This document shows positions 1 through 6,889 of a stretch of 35,209 nt of DNA, piece by piece. The notes beneath the pieces were generated by a model. It was not told the origin of the DNA. It made no database searches and saw nothing but the letters and a program-made list of their open reading frames with translations. Made by a program: the position numbers and the translations under genes. Location: contig JAQZDA010000022.1 of NCBI GenBank assembly GCA_028751075.1, forward strand, positions 1 to 35,209, given 5' to 3'. The first letter of the stretch is position 1; the number at the start of each line of letters is the position of its first letter. The DNA is from Euryarchaeota archaeon Ods02. Lineage in GTDB: Archaea; Halobacteriota; Halobacteria; Halobacteriales; Halorutilaceae.

Positions 1-547
1 GGGGGTTGATGGCGAGGTTCTGCGCGTGCACCAGCTCGTCCTCCGAGAGATCCATGAGCTTGCCGACGGCGAGGGTCGCGGATACGAGGCCGTAGTTGAC
101 GTGGTCCCAGCCGTTCTTCCTGAGGGAGGCGGCGTCACATAGCCGGCACTGTAGTTCGTAGGCGAGCACTGCGGCGGTGATGAGATCTTCGCCCGATGCG
201 TCGTGCGCGTCTGCGGCGGCGAGGACGGCGCCGAAGTTGTCGCTTGGGTGTGCGGGTTCGAGGGAGAGGTAGGTGTCGTTCCAGTCGAGGTACCTGATGA
301 GGCCGCCGTTGGCGAAGGCGCCGTGTTCGACGGTGGCGGTGCGGCTGTCGGAGAGGACGCGGGACTCTGCTTCCCCGCTCTTGCGGGTGCAGTAGTCGAG
401 GAGTCCTTCGACGGGTTCTTCGTCGCGTGCGGCGTACGCAGTGGCTACGCTGTCTATCAGACGTGCTTTCGTGGTCTCTACGGTGTCTTCGTCGAGGTCG
501 CTGTAGCTTAGCTCTGCTGCGTACTCGGCGAGTTCTCTTGCGAGCAT
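1..547 (-). CDS. MmgE/PrpD family protein (2-methylcitrate dehydratase-like), C-terminus cut by window edge
   Basis: The N-terminal 182 residues are visible; the gene runs off the left edge. The ATG at 547-545 gives an N-terminus (MLARELAEYAAEL) typical of the family. Residues 85-93 (RYLDWNDTY) and 100-104 (HPSDN) match the conserved MmgE/PrpD segment (N-D-T-Y...HPSDN) that lines the active site. The family includes 2-methylcitrate dehydratase (propionate catabolism), cis-aconitate decarboxylase and archaeal homologues of unknown substrate; with only half the protein the substrate cannot be assigned. It lies 35 nt downstream of the lipoprotein gene on the same strand. A weak promoter-like stretch (GAGCTTTTC on the minus strand) lies about 25-30 nt upstream. 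The family call is firm; the specific reaction is not. Confidence 0.85.
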   Translation of the reverse strand, partial: MLARELAEYAAELSYSDLDEDTVETTKARLIDSVATAYAARDEEPVEGLLDYCTRKSGEAESRVLSDSRTATVEHGAFANGGLIRYLDWNDTYLSLEPAHPSDNFGAVLAAADAHDASGEDLITAAVLAYELQCRLCDAASLRKNGWDHVNYGLVSATLAVGKLMDLSEDELVHAQNLAINP

Positions 548-582
548 GCGTCGGTGTAGTGGGGCGGGGGTGAAAAGCTCGT

Positions 583-1002
583 CTAATCCCTGGTTTCGAA
601 GTCTACGAGCGTGACTAGGGGGACGTCGCGGCCGCCGTCTCCGGTCTGGTGTGTGTGGACGCCTTCGTAGACGGCCCAGAACTCTATCTCGGTGTTTTCG
701 ATCTGCTCTACGTCCCTTTCCCGGTTCCAGAGTGCGAATACGTCCTCTGTCCAGTCGTCATCTTGCTCGTCGTACTTCGTGTAGATCACTAGCTCGTTTT
801 CTCCTGGGACTCCGGTGACCTGCTGTACGTAACCGTGTTCGTAGTGGAGGTAGGCTCCTTCCTCTATCTCTCCTTCGATCAAGCTGGTGTAGTCTCGGCG
901 TTCAGCCCCTGCGCGTACCTCGTCTGCGTCGTACTCGGGTCCGTGGATGCATCCCGTGGCTGCGAGTGCAGCTGCGGACGCTATGAAATGTCGTCTCTGC
1001 AT
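583..1002 (-). CDS. Tat-exported lipoprotein of unknown function, 139 aa
   Basis: The N-terminus has twin arginines (R3-R4, RRHFI), a short Ala-rich hydrophobic stretch (residues 8-16) and a lipobox-like ATGC with Cys18, so the product is likely exported by the Tat route and lipid-anchored, the usual arrangement for haloarchaeal lipoproteins. The mature part (about 120 residues) is very acidic and tyrosine/tryptophan-containing, with no motif I recognise. The ATG at 1002 is supported by a strong TATA element at 1025-1033, about 27 nt away, implying a leaderless transcript. It is divergent from the hendecad/HTH protein at 1131 and upstream of the PrpD-like gene. Expression as a protein is well supported; the function is unknown. 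Confidence 0.8.
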   Translation of the reverse strand: MQRRHFIASAAALAATGCIHGPEYDADEVRAGAERRDYTSLIEGEIEEGAYLHYEHGYVQQVTGVPGENELVIYTKYDEQDDDWTEDVFALWNRERDVEQIENTEIEFWAVYEGVHTHQTGDGGRDVPLVTLVDFETRD

Positions 1003-1024
1003 ACTATGGTCTTGGATGACGTGG

Positions 1025-1033
1025 TTTATATAT
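1025..1033 (-). promoter_or_regulatory. TATA element of the lipoprotein gene
   Basis: TTTATATAT on the plus strand (ATATATAAA on minus), centred about 27 nt upstream of the ATG at 1002. This is the spacing expected for an archaeal leaderless transcript. Confidence 0.7.
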
Positions 1034-1072
1034 CTCGCGTCAGACGCGGATGTGACCAGAACGAAACAACAA

Positions 1073-1080
1073 TACTTTTA
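1073..1080 (+). promoter_or_regulatory. TATA-like element of the hendecad/HTH gene
   Basis: TACTTTTA lies about 26 nt before the inverted repeat at 1099-1121. A second AT-rich stretch (GAATTATTAT, 1087-1096) could also serve. Transcription would start within or next to the inverted repeat. An SD-like AGGTGAG (1119-1125) lies 5 nt before the ATG at 1131. Confidence 0.5.
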
Positions 1081-1098
1081 TGATGTGAATTATTATGT

Positions 1099-1121
1099 CC
1101 TATTGCGAACAACACAATAGG
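1099..1121. promoter_or_regulatory. Inverted repeat, candidate operator
   Basis: CCTATTG (1099-1105) and CAATAGG (1115-1121) form a perfect 7-bp inverted repeat with a 9-nt spacer. It lies at the predicted transcription start and partly overlaps the SD-like AGGTGAG of the gene at 1131. Because that gene encodes a winged-helix-like domain, autoregulation is a reasonable inference. Confidence 0.45.
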
Positions 1122-1130
1122 TGAGAACCG

Positions 1131-1757
1131 ATGAGCCAGACACAGACTACAGCCGACGAAACCGAGCCCGAAGCCGTGAACGAGATCGAAAACCGCCTCG
1201 ATGAGGTAGAACAGGAGGTCGAGGAACGCATCGAAGACGTCGAGCAGGAGGTAGAAGAACGCATCGAAGAGGTAGAAGAACGCGTCGAGGAAGCCCAAGA
1301 ACGCGTCGAAGAAGCCACCGAAGACGTCCGCGAGAACCTCGAGGAAGCCGTCGAAGACACCCTCGAGACCGTCAACGACAACGTCGTAGACGTGGGGAGC
1401 CAGGTGCTAGACACCCAGGCACGCGCCGACGTCTACGTAGCATTACGCAGCCTCGACGGCGGAGACGCAGAAGCCGTCGCAGAGCAGACCGGCCTCTACC
1501 CCGACAAGGTCGAAGAGGTTCTCGACGCCCTCGAAGACGACGGAGTAGTTGAGGAAGCCGACGGCGAGTACGAAGCCGTCGCACCCACCGACCTCGTCCG
1601 CGTCGTCTCCGACCGACTGACCGACACCTTCAACGACTTCGTCGAGTCCGGACAGGACGCAATCGACGAGAACCGACAGCGCATCCGCGACAGCCTCCGA
1701 CTCGGCAACGGTGACGCCGAGGAAGGCGAAGCCACCGAGATTCCAATCGAGAGCTGA
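1131..1757 (+). CDS. Acidic hendecad-repeat coiled-coil protein with HTH-like domain, 208 aa
   Basis: Residues 26-91 are six consecutive 11-residue repeats (hendecads), each starting with V or L (e.g. VEQEVEERIED), almost entirely Glu/Val/Arg. Hendecads form right-handed coiled coils or amphipathic surface-lying helices, unlike heptads. Residues about 98-148 (ADVYVALRSLDGG... to the EYEAV strand) look like a winged helix-turn-helix of the TrmB/MarR type, with recognition-helix-like segment LYPDKVEEVLDALEDDGVV. A further amphipathic helix (about 154-190) precedes an acidic tail. No signal peptide is present. The gene has an SD-like AGGTGAG and a candidate operator at its start. It may be a DNA- or membrane-associated regulator; the domain reading is from sequence, the role is inferred. 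Confidence 0.75.
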   Translation: MSQTQTTADETEPEAVNEIENRLDEVEQEVEERIEDVEQEVEERIEEVEERVEEAQERVEEATEDVRENLEEAVEDTLETVNDNVVDVGSQVLDTQARADVYVALRSLDGGDAEAVAEQTGLYPDKVEEVLDALEDDGVVEEADGEYEAVAPTDLVRVVSDRLTDTFNDFVESGQDAIDENRQRIRDSLRLGNGDAEEGEATEIPIES

Positions 1758-1870
1758 AGGCCGCAGACTATCCGCCGGCTCGCAGGAGTCGACACCCACG
1801 ACGCTGGGGAACTCCTAGGGTCACTTGCTTAGAATCCATCCCGCCCGTGGTGACGACACAGAACCCGAGG

Positions 1871-2200
1871 TCACCTCTCATCCACCCTATCCAACGCCCT
1901 CCGTATCTCCCGCGCCCTCAGTTCGGAGTCCCCGACGAAACCCCGCATCCTCCACAGGAGATCCTCCTTCAGAATCTTCCTCCCCTCGTCCGTCAGCTCG
2001 TACTCGTTCGTCCGGTCGTCCCTCGACCTCTTCGACACCAACCCCTCCTCCACCAAGCTGTCGAGGTTCGGATACAGACGACTATGGTTGACCTCCTCAC
2101 CGTAACGCAGCTCTAGCTCGCGTTTGATGCCGAGTCCATAGACAGGCTCACCCGACACCACCGTCAAGACGTCCTTCTGGAACTCAGAGAGATCGCTCAT
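1871..2200 (-). CDS. PadR family transcriptional regulator, 109 aa
   Basis: The protein has the PadR-type winged helix: an N-terminal helix (FQKDVLTVVSGEPVYGLGI), the HTH (VNHSRLYPNLDSLVEEGLV) and the wing (RSRDDRTNEYELTDEGRKIL). This matches the small archaeal PadR proteins that act as dimeric repressors. The ATG at 2200 is preferred over a GTG three bases upstream. A TATA element (2224-2231) lies about 25 nt away. The target is unknown; the gene converges on the hendecad/HTH gene and is divergent from srp54. Confidence 0.85.
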   Translation of the reverse strand: MSDLSEFQKDVLTVVSGEPVYGLGIKRELELRYGEEVNHSRLYPNLDSLVEEGLVSKRSRDDRTNEYELTDEGRKILKEDLLWRMRGFVGDSELRAREIRRALDRVDER

Positions 2201-2223
2201 CACCTCGACCAGCGTCCCGGTTC

Positions 2224-2231
2224 CATATAGT
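2224..2231 (-). promoter_or_regulatory. TATA element of the PadR gene
   Basis: CATATAGT on plus (ACTATATG on minus), centred about 25 nt upstream of the start at 2200. Confidence 0.6.
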
Positions 2232-2335
2232 TCCCCGGCATATCATTTCCACCAACAGCTCCCACGCCACCATCTCCAGTTCCACCTCAACCCGTCACCA
2301 CAAGCATCTTAACGCCGTACACCGCAACTCCATCT

Positions 2336-3715
2336 ATGGTGCTCGACGGACTCGGTTCCTCGCTACAGGACGCCCTCGAGAAGCTCGCCGGCAGCAGCCG
2401 GATAGACGAAGAATCCGTCGAAGAAGTCGTCAAGGACATCCAGCGCGCACTCCTCCAGGCCGACGTCGACGTCGACCTCGTCATGGAGCTAAGCGACAGC
2501 ATACGCGAACGCAGCCTCAGCGAGGAACCCCCCGCCGGAACCAGCGCCCGAGAACACGTCCTCCACATCGTCTACGAAGAGATGGTGGAGATCGTCGGCG
2601 ACGAAACCGAGTTCCCCCTCGACAGCCAGACCATCCTCCTCAGCGGACTACAGGGCAGCGGAAAGACCACGTCGAGCGCGAAGATAGCCCGATGGTTCAA
2701 CCGGAAAGGACTCCGCGCAGGCATCGTACAGACCGACACCTTCCGCCCCGGTGCACACGAACAGAGCCGGCAGATGGCGGAGCGCGCCGAAGTCCCCTGC
2801 CACGTAGACCCAGACGCCGACGACCCTGTCGAGATAGCCAGAGAAGGACTCGAAGCTCTCGACGACTGCGACGTGAAGATAGTCGACACAGCCGGACGCC
2901 ACGCCCTCGAAGCAGAGCTCATCGACGAGATAGAAGCCATCGAACACGAGGTCCAACCAGACCTCAACCTCCTCGTCCTCGACGCCTCTATCGGACAGGG
3001 CGCGAAGGACCAGGCGCAGGCGTTCGAAGAAGCAGTAGGCGTCGACGGCGTCGTCATCACAAAGCTCGACGGCACCGCGAAAGGAGGAGGCGCATTGACC
3101 GCCGTCCACCAGACAGATTCCTCGATAGCGTTCATCGGCGTCGGCGAAGACGTCGAAGACATCGAACGGTTCGACCCCGACGGCTTCATCAGCCGCCTGC
3201 TGGGTATGGGCGACCTCAAGGCGCTCGCCGAACGCGTCGAAGAGGCGATGCAGGAGACCGAAGTCGAAGAAGAGCTAGACCCCGAAGCCCTGTTGAGCGG
3301 TGACTTCACCCTGAAGGACGTCTACAGCCAGATAGAGGCGATGAGCAGCATGGGGAAGATGGATCAGGTGATGGACATGATCCCCGGCGTCGGCGGCATG
3401 GGCGCACTCAAGGACGAGATGGACGAGGACTTCGCCGACGTCACCGAAGAACGACTCGACAAGTACAAAGCCATCATGGACAGCATGACCGACGAAGAGC
3501 TCGAGAACCCCGGCCGAGTCAGCAGCAGCCGCGTCACCAGGGTCGCCAGAGGCAGCGGAGTCAGCGAGGAGGACGTCCGCGAGCTCCTCGAATACCACTC
3601 TACGATGGAGCAGACGATGGAGCAGCTAGGCGGCGGCCGCGACATGAAACGTATGATGAAGCAGATGGGTGACATGGACGGCATGGGCGGCGGAGGTGGC
3701 GGTCTACCCTTCTAA
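2336..3715 (+). CDS. srp54: Signal recognition particle 54 kDa GTPase
   Basis: SRP54 binds signal sequences and 7S RNA and delivers ribosomes to the FtsY receptor at the membrane. At 459 aa it has the full family length. The N domain covers residues 1-95. The G domain has the P-loop GLQGSGKT (104-111), DTFRPGA (134-140), G3 DTAG (184-187) and G4 TKLD (242-245) followed by GTAKGGGAL. The M domain (about 300-459) is Met-rich, with the [20 protein letters not shown]-binding segment and a Gly/Met-rich C-terminus. The start is supported by a TTAA-type TATA element (about 2308-2313) some 26 nt upstream, giving a leaderless mRNA. The Rieske gene follows after 12 nt and is probably co-transcribed. 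Confidence 0.97.
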   Translation: MVLDGLGSSLQDALEKLAGSSRIDEESVEEVVKDIQRALLQADVDVDLVMELSDSIRERSLSEEPPAGTSAREHVLHIVYEEMVEIVGDETEFPLDSQTILLSGLQGSGKTTSSAKIARWFNRKGLRAGIVQTDTFRPGAHEQSRQMAERAEVPCHVDPDADDPVEIAREGLEALDDCDVKIVDTAGRHALEAELIDEIEAIEHEVQPDLNLLVLDASIGQGAKDQAQAFEEAVGVDGVVITKLDGTAKGGGALTAVHQTDSSIAFIGVGEDVEDIERFDPDGFISRLLGMGDLKALAERVEEAMQETEVEEELDPEALLSGDFTLKDVYSQIEAMSSMGKMDQVMDMIPGVGGMGALKDEMDEDFADVTEERLDKYKAIMDSMTDEELENPGRVSSSRVTRVARGSGVSEEDVRELLEYHSTMEQTMEQLGGGRDMKRMMKQMGDMDGMGGGGGGLPF

Positions 3716-3727
3716 CCGAGAGATAAG

Positions 3728-4033
3728 ATGACGGAGCCACCAAGCGAAGGCAGCTCCACACGCGTCTTCCTCAACGGCGAACCAGTCGTGGTTTTCAACG
3801 TCGACGGCGAACTACACGCCGTAGACGACCTCTGCACGCACGCCGGCAGCTCGCTCTCCGACGGCGGCGTCCGCGACGGAGTCCTCAGGTGTCCACGGCA
3901 CGGAGCCAAGTTCGACCTCGAGACAGGCGAACCCCTCGACGCTCCAGCGAACCCCGCCGCTGACGCCCTCGAAGTATACGACGTCACAGTTGATGACGGA
4001 GAGCTCGAGGTCGAACGCAGAACCGATAGCTGA
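3728..4033 (+). CDS. Rieske [2Fe-2S] ferredoxin-like protein, 101 aa
   Basis: The two Rieske cluster-binding motifs are clear: C36-T-H38 (CTHAGSSLSDG) and C55-P-R-H58 (CPRHGAKFDLETG). Two Cys and two His ligate a 2Fe-2S cluster. The size and the absence of a membrane anchor match the small soluble Rieske ferredoxins of dioxygenase or nitrite-reductase small-subunit type, acting as electron carriers. It starts 12 nt after the srp54 stop, so it is likely in that operon, although no functional link to protein targeting is evident. Its redox partner is not in view. Confidence 0.92.
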   Translation: MTEPPSEGSSTRVFLNGEPVVVFNVDGELHAVDDLCTHAGSSLSDGGVRDGVLRCPRHGAKFDLETGEPLDAPANPAADALEVYDVTVDDGELEVERRTDS

Positions 4034-4058
4034 CACCTGACACTGTAAGCTCCAGGTG
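4034..4058. terminator. Possible hairpin between convergent genes
   Basis: CACCTG (4034-4039) can pair with CAGGTG (4053-4058) across a 13-nt loop, in the 40-nt gap between the converging Rieske gene and the gene ending at 4074. There is no T-run, so termination is only a guess. Confidence 0.2.
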
Positions 4059-4073
4059 GAGTCCTCGGGAACC

Positions 4074-4487
4074 CTACATCTCCTGTCGAGCTGTGAACGC
4101 CGCCTTCCGTAACGCGCGGACGAACCCCCGTACATCTTCGACGTCGCCGCCTTCCTCGACATCCACACGCCAGCCGGGCTCCTCGGCTTCGGCGTCGGTG
4201 TAGACGGCGACGGAAGCCTCCACCTCCTCCTCACTATCCTTCAATCCCAGTCCCTCCATCAGCCGTCGACCGACGCCGGCGTCGCGATGGGGTTCGGTCG
4301 ACACCTCTACACCGACGACCTCCTGCATCGAGAGATCGCGCATCCACTCGCTGTTCTCTTCCGTCTCAGGGCTCTCAAACTCCCTGTACTCCAGTAGCCG
4401 ACGCGACGTAACCAGGAAGACGGAGTCCTCGGTCTCGAGGACCGCTCGCGGGCTCTCGCGGTCGAGCAGGTAGTCTCGATAAGACAT
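4074..4487 (-). CDS. Hypothetical protein, PH-like fold suspected, 137 aa
   Basis: I prefer the ATG at 4487 (MSYRDYLLDRE) over an in-frame extension to 4568, because the extension reads as non-coding and the N-terminus then opens with a plausible domain. The pattern LETEDSVFLVTSRRLLEYREF resembles the first strands of small PH-like (bPH-type) domains, where a short segment ending in S/T-x-R-R-L-L is common. The second half is acidic with a C-terminal Arg/Lys helix (VRALRKAAFTARQE). No catalytic motif or membrane segment is visible. It converges on the Rieske gene. Function unknown. Confidence 0.65.
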   Translation of the reverse strand: MSYRDYLLDRESPRAVLETEDSVFLVTSRRLLEYREFESPETEENSEWMRDLSMQEVVGVEVSTEPHRDAGVGRRLMEGLGLKDSEEEVEASVAVYTDAEAEEPGWRVDVEEGGDVEDVRGFVRALRKAAFTARQEM

Positions 4488-4711
4488 AAGCTGGAGTACG
4501 GATGCATGGGGTTTCAACGTATGGGTGAAGTCACCACGCAACCGATGCGACGTGAAGCTTGTTCCCACCGAAGTGTGTCATCAGACGGACGGTTTTATCT
4601 ATGAATCTCGCTGACCCCTCCGAGAGAAGAGTGGAGGAACCGTCCAAACCGCCTGCTTCCCCGCGACCCTGGGTTAACCTTTATGTAAACCGCAGGCGGA
4701 AACCCGGTACC

Positions 4712-4978
4712 ATGCGGATGGATCCACGTCGTCAACCCACTGCTGCGTTCACCGGAACCGTGCTCGTCCTCGGCATACTGTTGATATTCATCGGAGCCTA
4801 CAGCAGCTGGTGGGCGCACCAGGAGATATCCGTCTACGAGGACGGCATCGGTACGTGGGCCTACAGCCTCGACGAAGCCGAGCAGGAGCGCTACCGCAAC
4901 CTCAACGCCCTCAGATGGGGCGGCGCCTTCACAGCCGTCGTCGGATGCCTCGTAGTGCTCGCGGACGTCCTCCGTTGA
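4712..4978 (+). CDS. Small membrane protein with two transmembrane segments, 88 aa
   Basis: Residues about 12-33 (AFTGTVLVLGILLIFIGAYSSW) and 68-87 (LRWGGAFTAVVGCLVVLADVL) are hydrophobic helices flanking an acidic, Tyr-containing loop (EISVYEDGIGTWAYSLDEAEQERY). The N-terminus MRMDPRRQP is basic, suggesting a cytoplasmic N-terminus. The ATG at 4712 is supported by a TATA-like CTTTATGTAAAC (4679-4690), centred about 26 nt upstream. An ATG at 4718 is also possible. No family recognised. Confidence 0.7.
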   Translation: MRMDPRRQPTAAFTGTVLVLGILLIFIGAYSSWWAHQEISVYEDGIGTWAYSLDEAEQERYRNLNALRWGGAFTAVVGCLVVLADVLR

Positions 4979-5322
4979 ACAACTTCAGGCCGCCGAAGCA
5001 CAACCCGACGGCTACGAAGACCGGCGATGACCGGCGGCAGCTCCGTCAACGCGACAAAGGCCCCCGGGCTGCGTCGCATTCGACGTCGTCGGCGGCCTCA
5101 ACCTTCGCCGCCGTCGCCAGAAGCTCCGAGAGCAAGCTCGCGGTCTATCTGACTGCAGCGGGGTTAGTTGACGGTCGACTTGATCGGACCAATGCTGAGG
5201 TACGGATGAACGAGGATGGCGGGATCCGAACTTCGGTCAGTCCGCTCACTTCGTTCGCTCCCTTCACTAGTTCGAATCTACCTGCGCCCTCCACTTTGCT
5301 CCGCTTGCGCTTCGCTTCGTTA
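4979..5322. other. 344-nt stretch without a convincing gene
   Basis: This gap separates the small membrane protein from tRNA-Arg. Short open frames exist on both strands but none has a start signal or a recognisable product. On the minus strand the 4980-5060 segment encodes hydrophobic stretches split between frames (ALTELPPVIAGL and VAVGLCFGGLKLF), which might be a decayed small membrane protein, but this is weak. The right end (5223-5278) holds an inverted repeat with tRNA T-arm-like arms. Confidence 0.5.
5223..5278. repeat. Imperfect inverted repeat with tRNA T-arm-like arms
   Basis: GATCCGAACT (5223-5232) and AGTTCGAATC (5269-5278) are inverted copies with one mismatch. Both resemble the T-arm complement GATTCGAAC found in the adjacent tRNA-Arg (5335-5343). 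The spacer between the arms is rich in CGCTC/TTCG motifs. This suggests a tRNA-derived or integration-related scar next to the tRNA gene. Confidence 0.5.
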
Positions 5323-5395
5323 CGGGCTTGGTGGGATTCGAACCCACGATCTAGACCTTAGGAGGGTCTCGCCATATCCACTAGGCCACAAGCCC
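5323..5395 (-). tRNA. tRNA-Arg (anticodon CCT)
   Basis: On the minus strand the sequence folds as a full cloverleaf: acceptor GGGCTTG/CAAGCCC (7 bp), D stem GCC/GGC, anticodon stem AGACC/GGTCT with loop CTCCTAA (anticodon CCT, reading AGG), a short variable loop (AGATC), and T stem GTGGG/CCCAC with loop TTCGAAT. There is no intron. G73 is the presumed discriminator; CCA is not encoded. It lies between a T-arm-like inverted repeat and tatA. Confidence 0.95.
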
Positions 5396-5454
5396 TCGCT
5401 GATACGTACGCCGTCGTAGACTTAAGTCCCGCGAAAATAGGTCCGTCGGGTGGT

Positions 5455-5775
5455 TTACTCCGACGCAGTCTGCTGTTCTTCGTCGGGGGTCTCGGGTTCC
5501 TTGGTCTCGGCTACGTCGCCGCCGTCGGTGGACTCCTGCGCCGGCTGCGCGGCGGCTTCCTCCTCCGCCTCCTTCTCCAGCTCCTCCTCGTACTCCTCGA
5601 TCTCCTTGCTCGCCTCGAGTTTCGCCTTCTCGAACTCCTTCTTCGCGTCACCGGCGCTACGAGCGAGCTTGGGTATCTTGTCCGCTCCGAACAAGATCAC
5701 CAGAAGCAGGAGTATGATACCTATCTCCAGGGGGCCGAGACCACCCACGAACAACGGACCTAACGCTGCGGTCAT
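5455..5775 (-). CDS. tatA: Sec-independent translocase subunit TatA
   Basis: TatA forms the pore-like component of the twin-arginine pathway, which exports folded proteins; in haloarchaea this is the main secretion route. The protein is 106 aa. A membrane helix (about residues 14-29, EIGIILLLLVILFG) is followed by the conserved FG hinge and the amphipathic helix (ADKIPKLARSAGDAKKEFEKAKLEASKE, split here only for description). The C-terminal half is an acidic, disordered tail. A TATA element (5798-5805) lies 26 nt upstream of the ATG. No tatC is adjacent. Confidence 0.93.
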   Translation of the reverse strand: MTAALGPLFVGGLGPLEIGIILLLLVILFGADKIPKLARSAGDAKKEFEKAKLEASKEIEEYEEELEKEAEEEAAAQPAQESTDGGDVAETKEPETPDEEQQTASE

Positions 5776-5797
5776 AGAGGCGGATACGCCGCCTGCT

Positions 5798-5805
5798 CAT
5801 TTAGT
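5798..5805 (-). promoter_or_regulatory. TATA element of tatA
   Basis: ACTAAATG on the minus strand, centred about 26 nt upstream of the tatA ATG at 5775. Confidence 0.5.
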
Positions 5806-5891
5806 CCTTTCGAGAACCATGGAATACACGCGTGATGTCGGCGGTCTACCAGTGGATTTAACGCCGACGCCGACGCCGATGAAATAGACCG

Positions 5892-6818
5892 ATGGTGTCT
5901 CTCGACAGCCTCCTCGGAAGACAGGAGCTCAAGGAACGTATCCAGGAGCTCGAAGACGAGAAGGAAGACGTCGAAGAACGACTGGAGAAGGTCGACCGCC
6001 GCCGCGCCAACGCGGAGACCGAGAAACAGGAGGCCTACGAGGAACGCAACCGGCTCGAAAGCAAGGTCGAAGAGCTACGGGACCGGCTCGAACGCGCCGA
6101 AGAGACCGCGGAAACGGAGACCGACGTAGACGTCCGCGACGTCAACCCTGGCGAGCTACCGCCGCTCATCGACGTCCTGGACTCCGTCGAAGGCGGCCGC
6201 GAAAAGCTGACGACGGCGCACGTCGCAGCCGACCACCACCTCCCACATGACCTGCCGGACCACGTGAGAGAGAAGCTCGTCGACAGCGTGTCCACGAGAG
6301 GGCTCGCGGTCTACGTCGACGACCACGGCGTAGTGGAGGCAGCCTTGGTTCCCCTGACATCCGTGGAGGAGACGAAGGTCGAACACGGCGGCGCCTTCAC
6401 CGTCGACCGCTCGCTGTACCGGTTGCCGGAGTCCTACGCCGTCGCCGTCATAACCTCCGACCGTTTCAGCGCCGGAGTGTACAGCGACGGCGAACGAACC
6501 GACTTCACCTCCGTCTCCAGCAACGTGAAGTCCAGTCACTCGAAAGGCGGGTTCAGCCAGAAACGGTTCGAACGGCTGCGCGACGAACAGATACAGGAAC
6601 ACATCGGCGAAGCGAGCGCGGAGCTATCCCAGCTCCTGGAACGACACACGGTGGATTCGGTCTACCTCCTCGGCGCCTCCGACCTGACCGGCGAGCTCGA
6701 GGAGGAAGCCGATGTCGAAGCAGAGCTACGTCAGACGACGGACGCCCGGGGAGAAGGCGAGAACCTGCTCAGCGACGCCGTAGACGACCTGCGTTCGACG
6801 CGGATGTACAGGCTCTAG
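5892..6818 (+). CDS. Vms1/Ankzf1-type (VLRF1) peptidyl-tRNA hydrolase
   Basis: Residues about 8-75 are a charged coiled coil. The rest matches the VLRF1 domain, a release-factor-like fold found in eukaryotic Vms1/ANKZF1 that cleaves peptidyl-tRNA on stalled large ribosomal subunits. The diagnostic loop is HSKGGFSQKRFER (216-228), with Gln223 in the position of the catalytic Gln of the family, followed by RLRDEQIQEHI. The C-terminal part (VDSVYLLGASDLTGEL, then an acidic region ending TRMYRL) fits the end of the fold. The likely role is rescue of stalled ribosomes in the cytoplasm. The match to VLRF1 is strong by motif; activity is inferred. Confidence 0.82.
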   Translation: MVSLDSLLGRQELKERIQELEDEKEDVEERLEKVDRRRANAETEKQEAYEERNRLESKVEELRDRLERAEETAETETDVDVRDVNPGELPPLIDVLDSVEGGREKLTTAHVAADHHLPHDLPDHVREKLVDSVSTRGLAVYVDDHGVVEAALVPLTSVEETKVEHGGAFTVDRSLYRLPESYAVAVITSDRFSAGVYSDGERTDFTSVSSNVKSSHSKGGFSQKRFERLRDEQIQEHIGEASAELSQLLERHTVDSVYLLGASDLTGELEEEADVEAELRQTTDARGEGENLLSDAVDDLRSTRMYRL

Positions 6819-6889
6819 CTCGGCCGCCGACACACTAGTAGACCCTGGCTTCCGGAAGGGTTTTCCTTCCTCCGAGTTAAGGAACCCGC

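Noticed and set aside
1206-1403. Minisatellite or CRISPR-like array
   Set aside because: The 33-bp periodicity is imperfect and entirely explained by the hendecad protein repeats; there are no unique spacers.
4980-5179. Decayed minus-strand small membrane protein
   Set aside because: Hydrophobic stretches appear in two frames, but there is no start, promoter or known homologue that I can recognise; chance is not excluded.
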